Made by a program: the position numbers and the translations under genes
Shown here: positions 35,589 to 44,416 of the stretch, piece after piece
How positions within the stretch are numbered: position 1 is the first letter of the stretch
Layout of the letters: the number at the start of each line of letters is the position of its first letter
Notes under the pieces: generated by a model
Told to the model about the DNA's origin: nothing
Database searches by the model: none
Seen by the model: only the letters and a program-made list of their open reading frames with translations
From: Myxococcales bacterium
GTDB lineage: Bacteria; Myxococcota_A; Polyangia; Nannocystales; Nannocystaceae
Length of the DNA stretch: 64,000 nucleotides
Direction: 5' to 3'
Assembly: GCA_020633295.1 (NCBI GenBank)
Contig: JACKDW010000002.1
Span: 868,001 to 932,000 of the forward strand

Positions 35589-37061
35589 ATGACGAAGACC
35601 TCGACCTCGAAGCCGCGCCTGCTCCGCCACCCTCTCTCCAGTGTGCTGGCGCCCTCGTTGGCCCTCGCGCTGGCGCTCGCGCTCGCCTGCGACGGCGGCG
35701 CTGACAAGCCGCCGGCCAAGGCCGCCGCGCCCGCGGCCGCCGAGCTCGAGCCGACCAAGGCCGGCGTCCACGGCGACGCCACAAGCCCGCACGCCGCCGC
35801 CAATCCGCACGCCGCCGCAAACCCGCACGCCGGCGGTCCGCCGTCGAGCGCGCCTGCCCTCGAGGACCTGTACCCCAACGCGCGCGAGCTGACCCCGGGC
35901 GGCGAGACGCGCGACGAGGTCATCGGCGGGCTCACGCTCAAGGTCCCGAGCGAGTGGACGCGCAAGCAGCCCAAGAGCAGCATGCGCCTGGCCGAGCTCA
36001 CGCTGCCGGGACCCGGCGGTGACGTCGACCTGGTTGTCTATCGCTTCCCCGGGGGCGCCGGCGGCGTGCAGGCCAACATCGACCGCTGGACGGGTCAGTT
36101 CCAGGCGCCCGGCGGCGGCCCCCTCGCGGCCGAAGACCAGTCGATCACGAAGACCGAGCGCGCCCCTCTCACGATCACCGCAGTCGACGTCAAGGGCACC
36201 TACGTCGGCGCGGTCTCGCCCGGCTCGACCACGCACCACAACACCCCCGACGCGCGCATGTTCACGACGATCATCGAGGGCGCCGGCGACCCGTACTTCC
36301 TCAAGGCGGTGGGGCCGGCGAAGACCCTCGCGATCTGGGAGCCGGCCTTCAAGCTGCTGCTCGAGACGCTCGACGCCAAGAGCTCGCTACCAGATCCACC
36401 AGCCGCCGCGCGGTCGCATCTCGAACGCGCCGAAGCGGACCTGCAGCGCGAGCTCGATCATCGGGTAGGGGAACAGCGCGCGCGTGACGACGCCCAGGCG
36501 ACGTGTCCCTACGCGCAGGTGGAGCCCGCCCGCGAGGCGATTGCGCGTGAAGTAGGGCGGCGCGTCGGGGTTGTTGATCACCGTGTCCTCGGGGAACGGG
36601 TCGGCCTCGCGGCCGCGCGCCCAGCCGAGGTCGACGCCGGCCGTGAACCACGCCTGCGCGAAGCTGACGTGCCCCATGAGGTAGTGGGCGCGCTGCTGAA
36701 AATTGTCCTCGTCCGCCGCCGGCTCGAGCGGCGGCGGCGGCGACAGCAGCTGGAAGTAGGTCGCGCCGACCTCGAGCCGCGGCCCGCGGTACAGCGCGAG
36801 CGCGACGGTCGGCGACCAGCCGGGCACGGCCTGCCCCGGGAGCCAGTGCGCGGTCGCGCCGATCGTCAGGCGATCGAGCACGCCGACGGCGACGCCGAGC
36901 CGGTACACGTGCGGGTGCCCGAGCCCGACGTCGACCCCGATCACGCCGTGGTCGAGGTGATGCACAGAGCGCGCGACCGGGCGCGTGAGGTGTGCGCGCA
37001 GCGGGCTGACGACTCGGGTGTCCTCTTCGCCAGGTCCGCTCGAGCGCGTCGTCGACCTTGA
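35589..37061 (+). CDS. Lipoprotein, function unknown; no stop before opposing gene
   Basis: The frame is open for 490 codons, but only the first 265 or so (to about 36385) look coding. Lipoprotein signal: basic start, PSLALALALALAC (lipobox, Cys near residue 34). A linker repeats PHAAAN. Then a compact domain starts GGLTLKVPSEWTRKQP and includes DVDLVVYRFPGGAGG, FTTIIEGAGDPYFLK and FKLLLETLDAK, a pattern seen in uncharacterised exported proteins. Past 36385 the frame runs antisense through the entire gene at 36387-37208 and has an Arg-rich, shadow-like composition. The genuine stop may have been lost or displaced by an indel near 36385. Confidence 0.7.
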   Translation: MTKTSTSKPRLLRHPLSSVLAPSLALALALALACDGGADKPPAKAAAPAAAELEPTKAGVHGDATSPHAAANPHAAANPHAGGPPSSAPALEDLYPNARELTPGGETRDEVIGGLTLKVPSEWTRKQPKSSMRLAELTLPGPGGDVDLVVYRFPGGAGGVQANIDRWTGQFQAPGGGPLAAEDQSITKTERAPLTITAVDVKGTYVGAVSPGSTTHHNTPDARMFTTIIEGAGDPYFLKAVGPAKTLAIWEPAFKLLLETLDAKSSLPDPPAAARSHLERAEADLQRELDHRVGEQRARDDAQATCPYAQVEPAREAIAREVGRRVGVVDHRVLGERVGLAAARPAEVDAGREPRLREADVPHEVVGALLKIVLVRRRLERRRRRQQLEVGRADLEPRPAVQRERDGRRPAGHGLPREPVRGRADRQAIEHADGDAEPVHVRVPEPDVDPDHAVVEVMHRARDRAREVCAQRADDSGVLFARSARARRRP

Positions 37062-37208
37062 TGACGGCTCCGACGGCGGCTCCGACGGCGACTCCGACGG
37101 CGACGGCGTCAGCGTCGGCGACGGCGACGGCGTCTCGGCGGACCACGCCGCGTTCACCGGGCTCGTGGTGAGCCCGCTCGAGACGACGACGGCGAGCAGA
37201 GAAATCAC
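36387..37208 (-). CDS. Exported protein, possible outer-membrane barrel
   Basis: 273 residues from a GTG at 37208, with GGAGTAA upstream. Signal-like start VISLLAVVVSSGLTTSPVNA. A Ser/Pro/Glu linker (SPSPTLTPSPSESPSE, in tandem-repeat DNA near 37068-37130) follows. Residues about 70-273 alternate polar and hydrophobic residues (RLGVAVGVLDRLTIGATAHW, EVGATYFQLLSPPPPLE, GHVSFAQAWFTAGVDLGW, MIELALQVRFGAFEM) and the protein ends in WWIW, as outer-membrane barrels do with a terminal aromatic. No named family. Its stop lies where the opposing lipoprotein seems to lose its own. Confidence 0.7.
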   Translation of the reverse strand: MISLLAVVVSSGLTTSPVNAAWSAETPSPSPTLTPSPSESPSEPPSEPSSRSTTRSSGPGEEDTRVVSPLRAHLTRPVARSVHHLDHGVIGVDVGLGHPHVYRLGVAVGVLDRLTIGATAHWLPGQAVPGWSPTVALALYRGPRLEVGATYFQLLSPPPPLEPAADEDNFQQRAHYLMGHVSFAQAWFTAGVDLGWARGREADPFPEDTVINNPDAPPYFTRNRLAGGLHLRVGTRRLGVVTRALFPYPMIELALQVRFGAFEMRPRGGWWIW

Positions 37209-37362
37209 CGTGAGGTTACTCCGTCGACGTACGCGCTCGCGTACGCCAGATCGGCGACCATCATACTGCAAGCTGATCCCTGAGATACACCGTACAAACA
37301 TCGTCCCGAAGTCGAGCGGCCGCGCCGCAGGCCACTGAGACCGGGCAGGAGTCGAGGAGAGC

Positions 37363-38565
37363 ATGACCCACAAGCCACTGTCACGCGCCGTCTACATCGT
37401 CGCCGCCAAGCGAACCCCGTTCGGGACGTTCGGTGGAGCGCTCAAGGACCACTCGGCGACCGACCTCGCGGTCATCGCCGCGCAGGCGACCCTCGAGGCC
37501 GCAGGCGCCAGCCCGGAGCTCGTCGACGCCGTGTGCATCGGCAACGTCCTGCAGACCTCGGCCGACGCCATCTACCTCGCGCGCCACGTCGGCCTGCGCA
37601 GCGGCGTGCCGATCCCGGCGCCCGCGCTCACCGTCAACCGCCTGTGCGGCTCGGGCTTCCAGGCCGTGGTCTCCGGCGCCCAGGACATCCTGCTCGGCGA
37701 CGCCGAGCTCGTCCTGACAGGCGGGACCGAGAGCATGAGCCAGGCGCCGCACGCCGCCCGCGGGCTGCGCTGGGGCACGCGCTTCGGCGCCGAGCCCAAG
37801 CTCGAGGACACGCTCTGGTCCGCGCTCACCGACTCCTACACCGGCTCGCCGATGGCGATCACCGCCGAGCGCCTGGCCGAGCAGCACGGCATCTCGCGCG
37901 AGGCCTGTGACGCGTACGCGCTGCGCAGCCAGCAGACCTGGGCTGCGGCCCACGAGTCCGGCCGCTTCGCCGCCGAGCTGGTGCCGATCGAGCTCAAGAC
38001 CCGCAAGGGCACCAAGACCATGGACGCCGACGAGCACCCGCGCGCCGACGCACAGCTCGCGACCATGGCCAAGCTGCGCCCCGTGTTCAAGAAGGACGGC
38101 GTCGTCACCGCCGGCAACGCCTCGGGCATCTGCGACGGCGCGGCCGCGCTGCTGCTCGCCAGCGAGGAGGCGGTGAAGCGTCACAAGCTGACGCCGCTCG
38201 CCCGCCTGGTGCAGTGGAGCGTCGCCGGGGTCGACCCCAACATCATGGGCATCGGCCCCGTCCCGGCGATCCGCGGCGCGCTCGCGCGCGCTGGCCTGAC
38301 GCTCGACGACATGGACCTCGTCGAGATCAACGAGGCCTTCGCGCCCCAGTACCTGGCCTGCGAGAAGGAGCTCGGGCTCGACCGCGAGAAGACCAACGTC
38401 AACGGCGGCGCGATCGCGCTCGGCCACCCGCTCGGCGCGTCCGGGGCCCGCATCGCGGCGCACCTCGTCCACGAGCTGCGGCGCGTGCAGGGGCGCTACG
38501 CGATCGGCTCCGCGTGCATCGGCGGCGGCCAGGGCATCGCGGTCGTGCTCGAGAACCTCACCTGA
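37363..38565 (+). CDS. Thiolase (acetyl-CoA C-acetyltransferase type)
   Basis: 400 residues. Catalytic Cys in TVNRLCGSGFQAV (near residue 94), His in GGAIALGHPLGASGAR (near 355) and second Cys in IGSACIGGGQG (near 385). Full family length and order; N-terminus VYIVAAKRTPFGTFGG. It makes or cleaves 3-ketoacyl-CoA in fatty acid or acetoacetyl-CoA metabolism. No hydratase or dehydrogenase partner is adjacent, although an acyl-CoA dehydrogenase gene lies 2 kb upstream. Confidence 0.93.
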   Translation: MTHKPLSRAVYIVAAKRTPFGTFGGALKDHSATDLAVIAAQATLEAAGASPELVDAVCIGNVLQTSADAIYLARHVGLRSGVPIPAPALTVNRLCGSGFQAVVSGAQDILLGDAELVLTGGTESMSQAPHAARGLRWGTRFGAEPKLEDTLWSALTDSYTGSPMAITAERLAEQHGISREACDAYALRSQQTWAAAHESGRFAAELVPIELKTRKGTKTMDADEHPRADAQLATMAKLRPVFKKDGVVTAGNASGICDGAAALLLASEEAVKRHKLTPLARLVQWSVAGVDPNIMGIGPVPAIRGALARAGLTLDDMDLVEINEAFAPQYLACEKELGLDREKTNVNGGAIALGHPLGASGARIAAHLVHELRRVQGRYAIGSACIGGGQGIAVVLENLT

Positions 38566-38587
38566 CCGAACGGTCCGCTCACGCGCC

Positions 38588-38621
38588 GAGGCCCGGGTTC
38601 GCCGCGCGCGACCCGGGCCTC
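38588..38621. terminator. Hairpin between convergent genes
   Basis: GAGGCCCGGGT (38588-38598) pairs perfectly with 38611-38621; 12-nt loop. A weak T-rich stretch (CGTCGTCTTC) follows on the plus strand. It probably ends both the thiolase gene and the polyferredoxin operon. Confidence 0.55.
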
Positions 38622-38646
38622 GTCGTCTTCACGCGCTGCTGCTCCG

Positions 38647-40809
38647 TCAGAGCTCCGCGGTGCGCATGAACATGGGCTGCGCGAGCAGCCACAGGCTCAA
38701 GAAGCTCATCGCGACCATCCCGAGCATCATCACGAGGTGCGCGCGCAGGCTCGCCCGACGATCGCCGCCGTAGACGCGGAACGCCTCGCGCTGGGCCACG
38801 AAGATCCCGTAGATGTGGCCGACGATCACGAGCGCGACCTGCAGGTACCAGATGCTCTCGGGGCTCCACAGCGCGGACAGAGGCGCGCGCGCGGTCCCGA
38901 AGAGGTCGTACCCCCAGCCGAGCGGGTCGCTGATCAGGCGCCACAGCTTCGACCACTCCCAGAACACGTGCGTCGCGTTGTGGGCGAGGTGATAGAAGAG
39001 CGCGATCGGCAGCAGCGTGTAGGCGAAGCGGATGAACACGCGCCGGATCGAGACGTCGCGGCGGCCGCTCGCGTAGCGCATCAGCGCGCACAGCAGCCAG
39101 TAGACCAGCCCGGGCACGAGGATGCACAGCAGCATCATCATCGTGAAGGTCACCATGCCGCCGTGGCTGCCCGCGAGGCCGAGCGCGTCGACGCCGAGGA
39201 GCGCGACCTGTCCGTCGATCAGCGCGCCGCGCAGCGCGTCCTCCCACTCCATCCAGCGCGGGATCATGGCCGCGCCGTGGAACGCGCTGACGATGAAGAT
39301 CAGGATCGCCATGTAGGCCTCGTCGCGCTTGGCCCGGTGCGGGTGGAGCACGTCGGCGCCGCTGCTGCGGAGGTTGAGCCCGATGTTGTCGTGGGGGCAG
39401 CTCTTCACGCACTCGGTGCACAGCGTGCAGTACTGGTTCTCGTTCATCGCGCCCATGAACTCATGGGTCGGGCACGGGTAGCCGCGCGCGCCGCCGTGGA
39501 AGCAGTCCTTGGTCTTGCACGCGCGGCACGTCTCGTTGTCGCGCCGGCGCAGCTCGAGCATCCCCATCAGCGAGTACTGCCCCGAGACGCGGCCGACGAA
39601 GCACACGTAGCGGCACATGGCCTTTCGCTCATAGAGCACCAGCAGCAGCCACGCGAGCGCGATCATCCCGAGCCCGAGCAGCGACGTCAGCCACGGGCGG
39701 TTGGCAGCGTCGAACACGATCTCGAGCCAGGTCACGAACGCGAACAGCACGATCGCCGGCCACATCCACAGCTTGAAGCGCGGGTACTTGCGCCCGAGCG
39801 TGCGGATCGCGGTCACGCGCGTAAGGCTCCCGCGCATGATCCAGTCCGGGATCGCGGTCCACGGGCACATGAAGCACCACACGTTGCCGAGCAGGAGCAC
39901 GAGGAAGATCAGCCCGATCCACCAGATGTTCCACGTCAGCACCGGCGCGATGTTGCGGCCCGGCTCCTGCGAGCCGACCAGCCCGATGACGATGACCGCG
40001 AGGAACGCGAGCACCACCGGCAGCTGCACCGCCGGCTGAAACCACCGGCTCTTGATCATCCGCCGCGCCCAGCCGACGCGCGTCAGGTCGAAGCGCCAGT
40101 AGCGGCGCGCCCGCGAGCGCGGATCGAAGCCCTTGCCGTGGCGCTCGAACACGACGAAGGAGAGCAGCAGGATCAGGATCGACGAGGCGAAGAACACCTC
40201 GTTGGGCAGCCCGGGCATCAGGTGCACGTAGGCCTTGCGCTTGACCACCTTGACGTCATCGAAGGCGCCCGGATCGAAGAACCCGCCGCCCGCGAGCGCG
40301 TCGCGCTGGGCCGCGGTCAAGCCGCGATCGTCGGGCGCCCCGCCCTCTCGCTCGAGCACGAGCGCGCCGGTCCTGGTCCGCTTGCGCCCGAAGCGGTCGA
40401 CCTCGTACTCGGGCACCTCACCCGGCTGCGCGGGCAGCTCCTCGACCTCCGGCATCGGCGGCGCGCCACCTGGCTGTGCGGGCAGCTCCTCGACCTCCGG
40501 CATCGGCGGCGCGCCACCTGGCTGCGCGGGCAGCTCCTCGACCTCCGGCATCGGCGGCGTCACGACGAGCGCCGACTGCAGGCTCGAGTGCACCAGCAGC
40601 ACCGCGTCGGGACCCGAGCGCGCGCTCGCCTGCGCGCTGACGATCCAGACGAGCCCGAGCACGCCGAGGATCACCGCGAAGACGCGCGCGAAGCGGCCGC
40701 CGCGGATCAGCGCCAGGGGATCTTCTTCATCAGCTGCATCGGCGCGCGGGTCAGCCGCCCCGCTCGTGGGGAGCACGGGCAGGCGTACGCGCGGACGCGA
40801 GCCGCTCAC
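38647..40809 (-). CDS. Membrane polyferredoxin (NapH/NosR/CcoG-like)
   Basis: 720 residues from a GTG at 40809 that overlaps the upstream stop by 4 nt. One membrane helix near residue 45, then a periplasmic segment with three copies of a 16-residue PMPEVEELPAQPGGAP unit, then about ten more helices. Cys motifs: NVWCFMCPW and CRYVCFVGRVSGQYS as in NapH/NosR-type proteins, and a soluble ferredoxin part with ETCRACKTKDC and YCTLCTECVKSCP (two [4Fe-4S] sites). The C-terminal helices carry His residues (FYHLAHNATH, VGHIYGIF) that could bind haem; this is inference. The likely role is electron transfer between the quinone pool and the periplasm. Last gene of a three-gene unit. Confidence 0.85.
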   Translation of the reverse strand: MSGSRPRVRLPVLPTSGAADPRADAADEEDPLALIRGGRFARVFAVILGVLGLVWIVSAQASARSGPDAVLLVHSSLQSALVVTPPMPEVEELPAQPGGAPPMPEVEELPAQPGGAPPMPEVEELPAQPGEVPEYEVDRFGRKRTRTGALVLEREGGAPDDRGLTAAQRDALAGGGFFDPGAFDDVKVVKRKAYVHLMPGLPNEVFFASSILILLLSFVVFERHGKGFDPRSRARRYWRFDLTRVGWARRMIKSRWFQPAVQLPVVLAFLAVIVIGLVGSQEPGRNIAPVLTWNIWWIGLIFLVLLLGNVWCFMCPWTAIPDWIMRGSLTRVTAIRTLGRKYPRFKLWMWPAIVLFAFVTWLEIVFDAANRPWLTSLLGLGMIALAWLLLVLYERKAMCRYVCFVGRVSGQYSLMGMLELRRRDNETCRACKTKDCFHGGARGYPCPTHEFMGAMNENQYCTLCTECVKSCPHDNIGLNLRSSGADVLHPHRAKRDEAYMAILIFIVSAFHGAAMIPRWMEWEDALRGALIDGQVALLGVDALGLAGSHGGMVTFTMMMLLCILVPGLVYWLLCALMRYASGRRDVSIRRVFIRFAYTLLPIALFYHLAHNATHVFWEWSKLWRLISDPLGWGYDLFGTARAPLSALWSPESIWYLQVALVIVGHIYGIFVAQREAFRVYGGDRRASLRAHLVMMLGMVAMSFLSLWLLAQPMFMRTAEL
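40424..40559. repeat. 48-bp tandem repeat x2.8 in the polyferredoxin gene
   Basis: Units begin at 40424, 40472 and 40520; nearly identical (one GCGC/TGTG difference). They code for three copies of a Pro/Glu-rich 16-residue periplasmic unit. Confidence 0.9.
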
Positions 40810-42260
40810 GGGGCGACCTCGTAGATCCGCACGACGTTGGGCGCGCGGGACCACGTGCGGGGATCGCCCGACGCGAACAAGCCCTCGCCGAGGTCCACGA
40901 GCTCGCTCGCGCGCACGTCACAGTCGTCGAGGCTCGTCGTGTCGAGACCGACCCAGAACACCTGGCCGCGCCCCTCGCGGGTCTGGGGGAGGTTCTCCGG
41001 CGTCGGGCCTGCACCGACGGCCAGGTGCGTCCGAGCTCCGCTGAGCGCGAGCGCGAACGGCTCATTGGCCTCGGCGCCGCCGGTGAGCGCCGCCGCGAGC
41101 TCGGGGATCTCTCCACACAGCTCCGGTGTCGGCCCTGTCCGACGAGCCACGAACACGCCGCCGCGACCGCCGCCGCCGGCCACGAGCCAGTACGGGTCCG
41201 CGCCGTCTGCCGGTCGAAGCAGCACCAGCTCCCGAAGCGTTCGGATGTCCTCGAGGCCCGCTGGCAACGCGCTCCCGGCGGGCCCGGTGAGATCACAGGC
41301 GCTCGAGACGTGCATCAGCCGCGGCGCCGCGACCGGAGACGACTGGGCGAGCAGCAGACCCCCGGCGCCGTCGGGCGCGAGGTAGCGCGTCGTCCAGGTG
41401 TCAGGCGCGCCGACCGGCGTCGTGTAGCCGCAGCCCGAGACCGCCGCCGCCGCCGCCGCTGGATCCGAGAGGTCTGTCGGGATGTCGAGGATCGCGACGC
41501 TGTTGCTCCCATCACAGGCCGTCGCGACCGCGCGCATGTCGTCGTCGAGCGCGACCAGGCTCCAGGCGCCGCTGCACGGCTCGTCGAGACCGCCGAGGTC
41601 AACGGTGCCCGTCGCGCCGGTGTTCGGGTCGACGATCAGGAGCTGACTCGGGTTGCTCCAGTCGAAGCTCTTGAGGCTGTTGTTGAAGACCGCGACCAGC
41701 AGCGCGCCGCTCGGGTGCTCGAGCATGAACAGCGCCTCCTCGCGCTCGAGCGCGAGCTGCTCGGCGCCGCCCGAGAACTCCCCGCCGGCGAAGAACTCGG
41801 AGCTCGGCGCGGTCGCGCCGCGCTCGAGCGCCTCGAACATCGACAGGGGGAAGCTCAGCAGGCTGCCGCGATCGATCTCCGGGTAGTGGCCGAGGAGCAC
41901 GCGCAGGCGCTCGTCGTCGACGAGGAGGCCATATGGCTCATCAAGCAGGTTCCCCGTGACCTGCTGACCGCTCGGGTCTGGCTTGAGGTCGAGCTCGACG
42001 CGCCCGCGCAGCTCTCCGCGGGTGGCGTCGAAGACGTCGACGCGATCGTCGAGCGTCTGGCTGACGAGCACGAACGAGCAGGGCGGCGTCGCGCAGGCCA
42101 GCAGCCCGTCCTCGCCCCCCTCGCTCTCGCTCCCGCTCGTGTCCCCGGTCTCCGTCACCTCGGTGGTCGTGTCCGGGTTCTCCGGGAGACACGCGCCGAG
42201 ACCGAGCGCGACGACCGTGACGCCCGCGCGCCCCGGGCCGATTGAGCCGAGCAGCGCCAT
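40806..42260 (-). CDS. Lipoprotein, possible beta-propeller
   Basis: 484 residues. Signal ending VVALGLGAC (lipobox, Cys near residue 24), then a Thr/Glu/Ser-rich linker (TTTEVTETGDTSGSES). The body has recurring strand-like segments with Asp and aromatic residues (CSFVLVSQTLDDRVDVFDA, EPYGLLVDDERLRVLLG, GALLVAVFNNSLKSFDWS, FALALSGARTHLAVGAG), compatible with a beta-propeller. No catalytic motif. Cysteines are few and paired. It lies between an FMN-bind-like exported protein and a membrane polyferredoxin, overlapping the latter by 4 nt, so it is probably a partner of that module. Confidence 0.75.
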   Translation of the reverse strand: MALLGSIGPGRAGVTVVALGLGACLPENPDTTTEVTETGDTSGSESEGGEDGLLACATPPCSFVLVSQTLDDRVDVFDATRGELRGRVELDLKPDPSGQQVTGNLLDEPYGLLVDDERLRVLLGHYPEIDRGSLLSFPLSMFEALERGATAPSSEFFAGGEFSGGAEQLALEREEALFMLEHPSGALLVAVFNNSLKSFDWSNPSQLLIVDPNTGATGTVDLGGLDEPCSGAWSLVALDDDMRAVATACDGSNSVAILDIPTDLSDPAAAAAAVSGCGYTTPVGAPDTWTTRYLAPDGAGGLLLAQSSPVAAPRLMHVSSACDLTGPAGSALPAGLEDIRTLRELVLLRPADGADPYWLVAGGGGRGGVFVARRTGPTPELCGEIPELAAALTGGAEANEPFALALSGARTHLAVGAGPTPENLPQTREGRGQVFWVGLDTTSLDDCDVRASELVDLGEGLFASGDPRTWSRAPNVVRIYEVAP

Positions 42261-42306
42261 GCAGCAACCCTATCCCGGATCGCGCAGGCCGTCACGAACC
42301 GGCCGC

Positions 42307-42909
42307 TCAGCGACGGCCCAGCGCGACCTTCATCAGCAGCAGCGCCTCGCGGCCCGCGTTGCTGACGAGCTGGCTCTCCTCGGGCTCGCCGGCCACCGGC
42401 GTGAGCCCGCCCTGGCCCATCGTGAACTCGGACTCGAGCGACTTGCCGCGCAGCTGATCGAGGAACGCGTCGCGCGTGAGCTCGATGTTGCCGCGGTAGT
42501 CGTAGACGCGGATGCGGTTGATCTGCCCGGCGGCGTCGACCCCGATCCCGACCTCGAGCGTCAGCACGCCGCCGTTGAGGATCTTCGGCTTGGTCCGCGG
42601 ATCGATGAAGATCGCGACGCCGAGGAACGCGCCGCCGCGATCCTGCGCGATATAGAACTCGGGCTGCTTGTCCTCGGGATACAGCTCGAAGCCGAGCTGC
42701 TCCTCGAGGAAGCCCACCTCGCGCTCGCTGTACTGATACCGCTTGATGCGCCACGCGTTCGGATCCGCGTCGGGGAACAGCCTCATCAAGTTGCGGTGCG
42801 TGATCTCCCAGCTCCCCCACTTCGCCAGGTGGGCCTCCGCGCGCGGACCCGGTGAGCCGAGCACGAACAGGGTCGAGAGCGCGATTGCTGAGAAGACGCG
42901 GCGCAACAT
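42307..42909 (-). CDS. Exported protein, possible FMN-binding-domain relative
   Basis: 200 residues from the ATG at 42909. Signal peptide MLRRVFSAIALSTLFVLG, cleavage near PRAEA. Residues about 95-160 (IAQDRGGAFLGVAIFIDPR, VLTLEVGIGVDAAGQINRIR, VYDYRGNIELTRDAFLDQL) match the pattern of FMN_bind domains such as the N-terminal part of NosR, in which a solvent-exposed strand pair is followed by a G-x-I-xx-V/I segment. The Ser/Thr motif used for covalent FMN attachment is not obvious. First gene of a unit with a lipoprotein and a NosR/NapH-like polyferredoxin, which supports a redox role. The domain call is tentative. Confidence 0.6.
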   Translation of the reverse strand: MLRRVFSAIALSTLFVLGSPGPRAEAHLAKWGSWEITHRNLMRLFPDADPNAWRIKRYQYSEREVGFLEEQLGFELYPEDKQPEFYIAQDRGGAFLGVAIFIDPRTKPKILNGGVLTLEVGIGVDAAGQINRIRVYDYRGNIELTRDAFLDQLRGKSLESEFTMGQGGLTPVAGEPEESQLVSNAGREALLLMKVALGRR

Positions 42910-42969
42910 GGACACGGGACGGGAAAATGGACGCCGGGTGGGCGCGTTTCCTTCACCATATCACCAATC

Positions 42970-43003
42970 AAAAACGCCGCGCCGGGAGCGATCCCGCGCG
43001 GCG
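42970..43003 (-). terminator. Intrinsic terminator after cdnL
   Basis: Read on the minus strand: CGCCGCGCGGGA, 4-nt loop, TCCCGGCGCGGCG (one bulge), then five T. It starts 24 nt past the cdnL stop. Confidence 0.85.
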
Positions 43004-43026
43004 CTCGAGACGCTGCGTCGTCGACG

Positions 43027-43515
43027 TTAGCCCGTGAACATCTGCTCGAGCTCGCTCGCGATCTTCGACTCCTCGACGCCTTTTGCCAGCGCGAGTTCCT
43101 GGACCAGGAGGCTGCGCGCGGTGTCAAGCATCTTACGCTCGCCGAAGGAGAGGTCCTTGTCGCCGCGCAGGATGCAGAGATCGCGGAGAACGCTGGCGAT
43201 CTCGACCAGCGAGCCGGTCTTGATCTTCTCCATGTACTCGCGGTATCGACGGTTCCAGGTGGCCGTCGAAATTTTCTCCCCGCGCCTGGCGAGCACGTTA
43301 TAAACGTCCTGGATCTGCTCCTCACCGACAATGCGCCGCAGCCCGACCGTCGTCGCGTTGCGCTTCGGGACCATGACCTTCATGTCATTCTCGAGCACCC
43401 GGAGGACGTAAAACTCCATCGCGGATCCCGAGATTTCCCGCCGCTCCAGGCCCGTGACTTCTGCCACGCCATGACCCGGATAGACGGCCTTGTCACCGAT
43501 CTTGAATTCGCACAT
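43027..43515 (-). CDS. cdnL: CarD-like transcription factor CdnL
   Basis: 162 residues from the ATG at 43515, the usual CdnL length. N-terminal RNA-polymerase-binding domain starts FKIGDKAVYPGHGVAEVTGL; the C-terminal DNA-binding helical domain contains TWNRRYREYMEKIKTGS and DKDLSFGERKMLDTARSLL, nearly as in Myxococcus CdnL (comparison from memory). It stabilises open complexes at rRNA and other housekeeping promoters and is essential in Myxococcus. It is monocistronic, with a good promoter and a strong terminator. Confidence 0.95.
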   Translation of the reverse strand: MCEFKIGDKAVYPGHGVAEVTGLERREISGSAMEFYVLRVLENDMKVMVPKRNATTVGLRRIVGEEQIQDVYNVLARRGEKISTATWNRRYREYMEKIKTGSLVEIASVLRDLCILRGDKDLSFGERKMLDTARSLLVQELALAKGVEESKIASELEQMFTG

Positions 43516-43568
43516 GAAGTGGTCTGCAGACGGCAAAATGCGCCACCATTGCCGCGTTTGAGGCCAAA

Positions 43569-43598
43569 ACAGTATCATGTAGCCGCGATGAGCGTCAA
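43569..43598 (-). promoter_or_regulatory. Promoter of cdnL
   Basis: On the minus strand: TTGACG (43598-43593), 18-nt spacer, extended -10 TG-A-TACTGT (43577-43569). It predicts a leader of about 45 nt. Confidence 0.6.
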
Positions 43599-43697
43599 CG
43601 TCCACCGGACGTCCGGCCTGCTCATCCGCTGAGACCGTGAGCGTACAACCCTCGCCAGATGCTTGATGTGTCCTACGTGTCCTTTATTATTGCCGCC

Positions 43698-44195
43698 ATG
43701 CAGCGTGCGTTCGGGCCCGGGCGAAGGAAGCTATCAAGAACCGTTTGCCTCGCCATGGGCTTGTTGATCAGCGCGCAACTTGCGTGTGCCAACTCACCCG
43801 ACAAGCTGCCGCCGCCATACAAGCAGTTCTACTACAACCTTCCGTCGGAAGCGCAGAAGACCGAGTACCTCAAGCTCGACGACTCGCAGCGCGAACCGTA
43901 CCTCAAGCAAACTGGCCTGTGGGACAAGTGGACCGCGTTGCCTGCTGAAGAGCGCAAAGCGGCGATGCAGGGCGACGTCAAGGTTGGCTTCCACGAGTTC
44001 GCCGCGTTCATGGCCTGGGGCCCGCCCGCGAACAGCCAGGGCTCGAACGACCGGACGCACACCTATATCCGCTGCTCGAGCGGTCCGAAGCGCGGCAAGT
44101 ACGTCATCAACAATCTCGACTGCGACGGCACCTCGAGCGAGATCGAGTTGACGATCCAGGACGACGTGATCGTCGAGATCAAGTACCTGAACTAG
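43698..44195 (+). CDS. Small exported protein, function unknown
   Basis: 165 residues from the ATG at 43698; an upstream in-frame ATG (43659) is less likely. Signal: MQRAFGPGRRKLSRTVCLAM, then hydrophobic GLLISAQLAC, which could be a lipobox (Cys near residue 33). The mature part has repeated Tyr and Lys-Leu (YKQFYYNLPSEAQKTEYLKL), a WDKWTALPAEERKAAMQG helix and a C-terminal strand region (YVINNLDCDGTSSEIELTIQ). No family is recognised. A strong terminator follows. Confidence 0.75.
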   Translation: MQRAFGPGRRKLSRTVCLAMGLLISAQLACANSPDKLPPPYKQFYYNLPSEAQKTEYLKLDDSQREPYLKQTGLWDKWTALPAEERKAAMQGDVKVGFHEFAAFMAWGPPANSQGSNDRTHTYIRCSSGPKRGKYVINNLDCDGTSSEIELTIQDDVIVEIKYLN

Positions 44196-44223
44196 TCTCG
44201 CAGCTCGCCGTCAAGTCCGAAAA

Positions 44224-44249
44224 CGCCGCCCCATCCGGGCGGCGTTTTT
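44224..44249 (+). terminator. Intrinsic terminator
   Basis: 8-bp perfect stem CGCCGCCC (44224-44231) with 44237-44244, 5-nt loop, then TTTTT. Confidence 0.9.
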
Positions 44250-44416
44250 CGTGGTGCGTCACAAAAGCGCGCCATGCACATACACGTCCATGCCGTGTGC
44301 AAAAACACTACAAAATCAAAACCAAGGGTTCGTTTTGGAGCTTTTTCTCTCCAGCGCGATGCGCGGATGTGAACGCAGAAAGGCCATCAACTACATAAAA
44401 TGATCGTTCAACTTCC

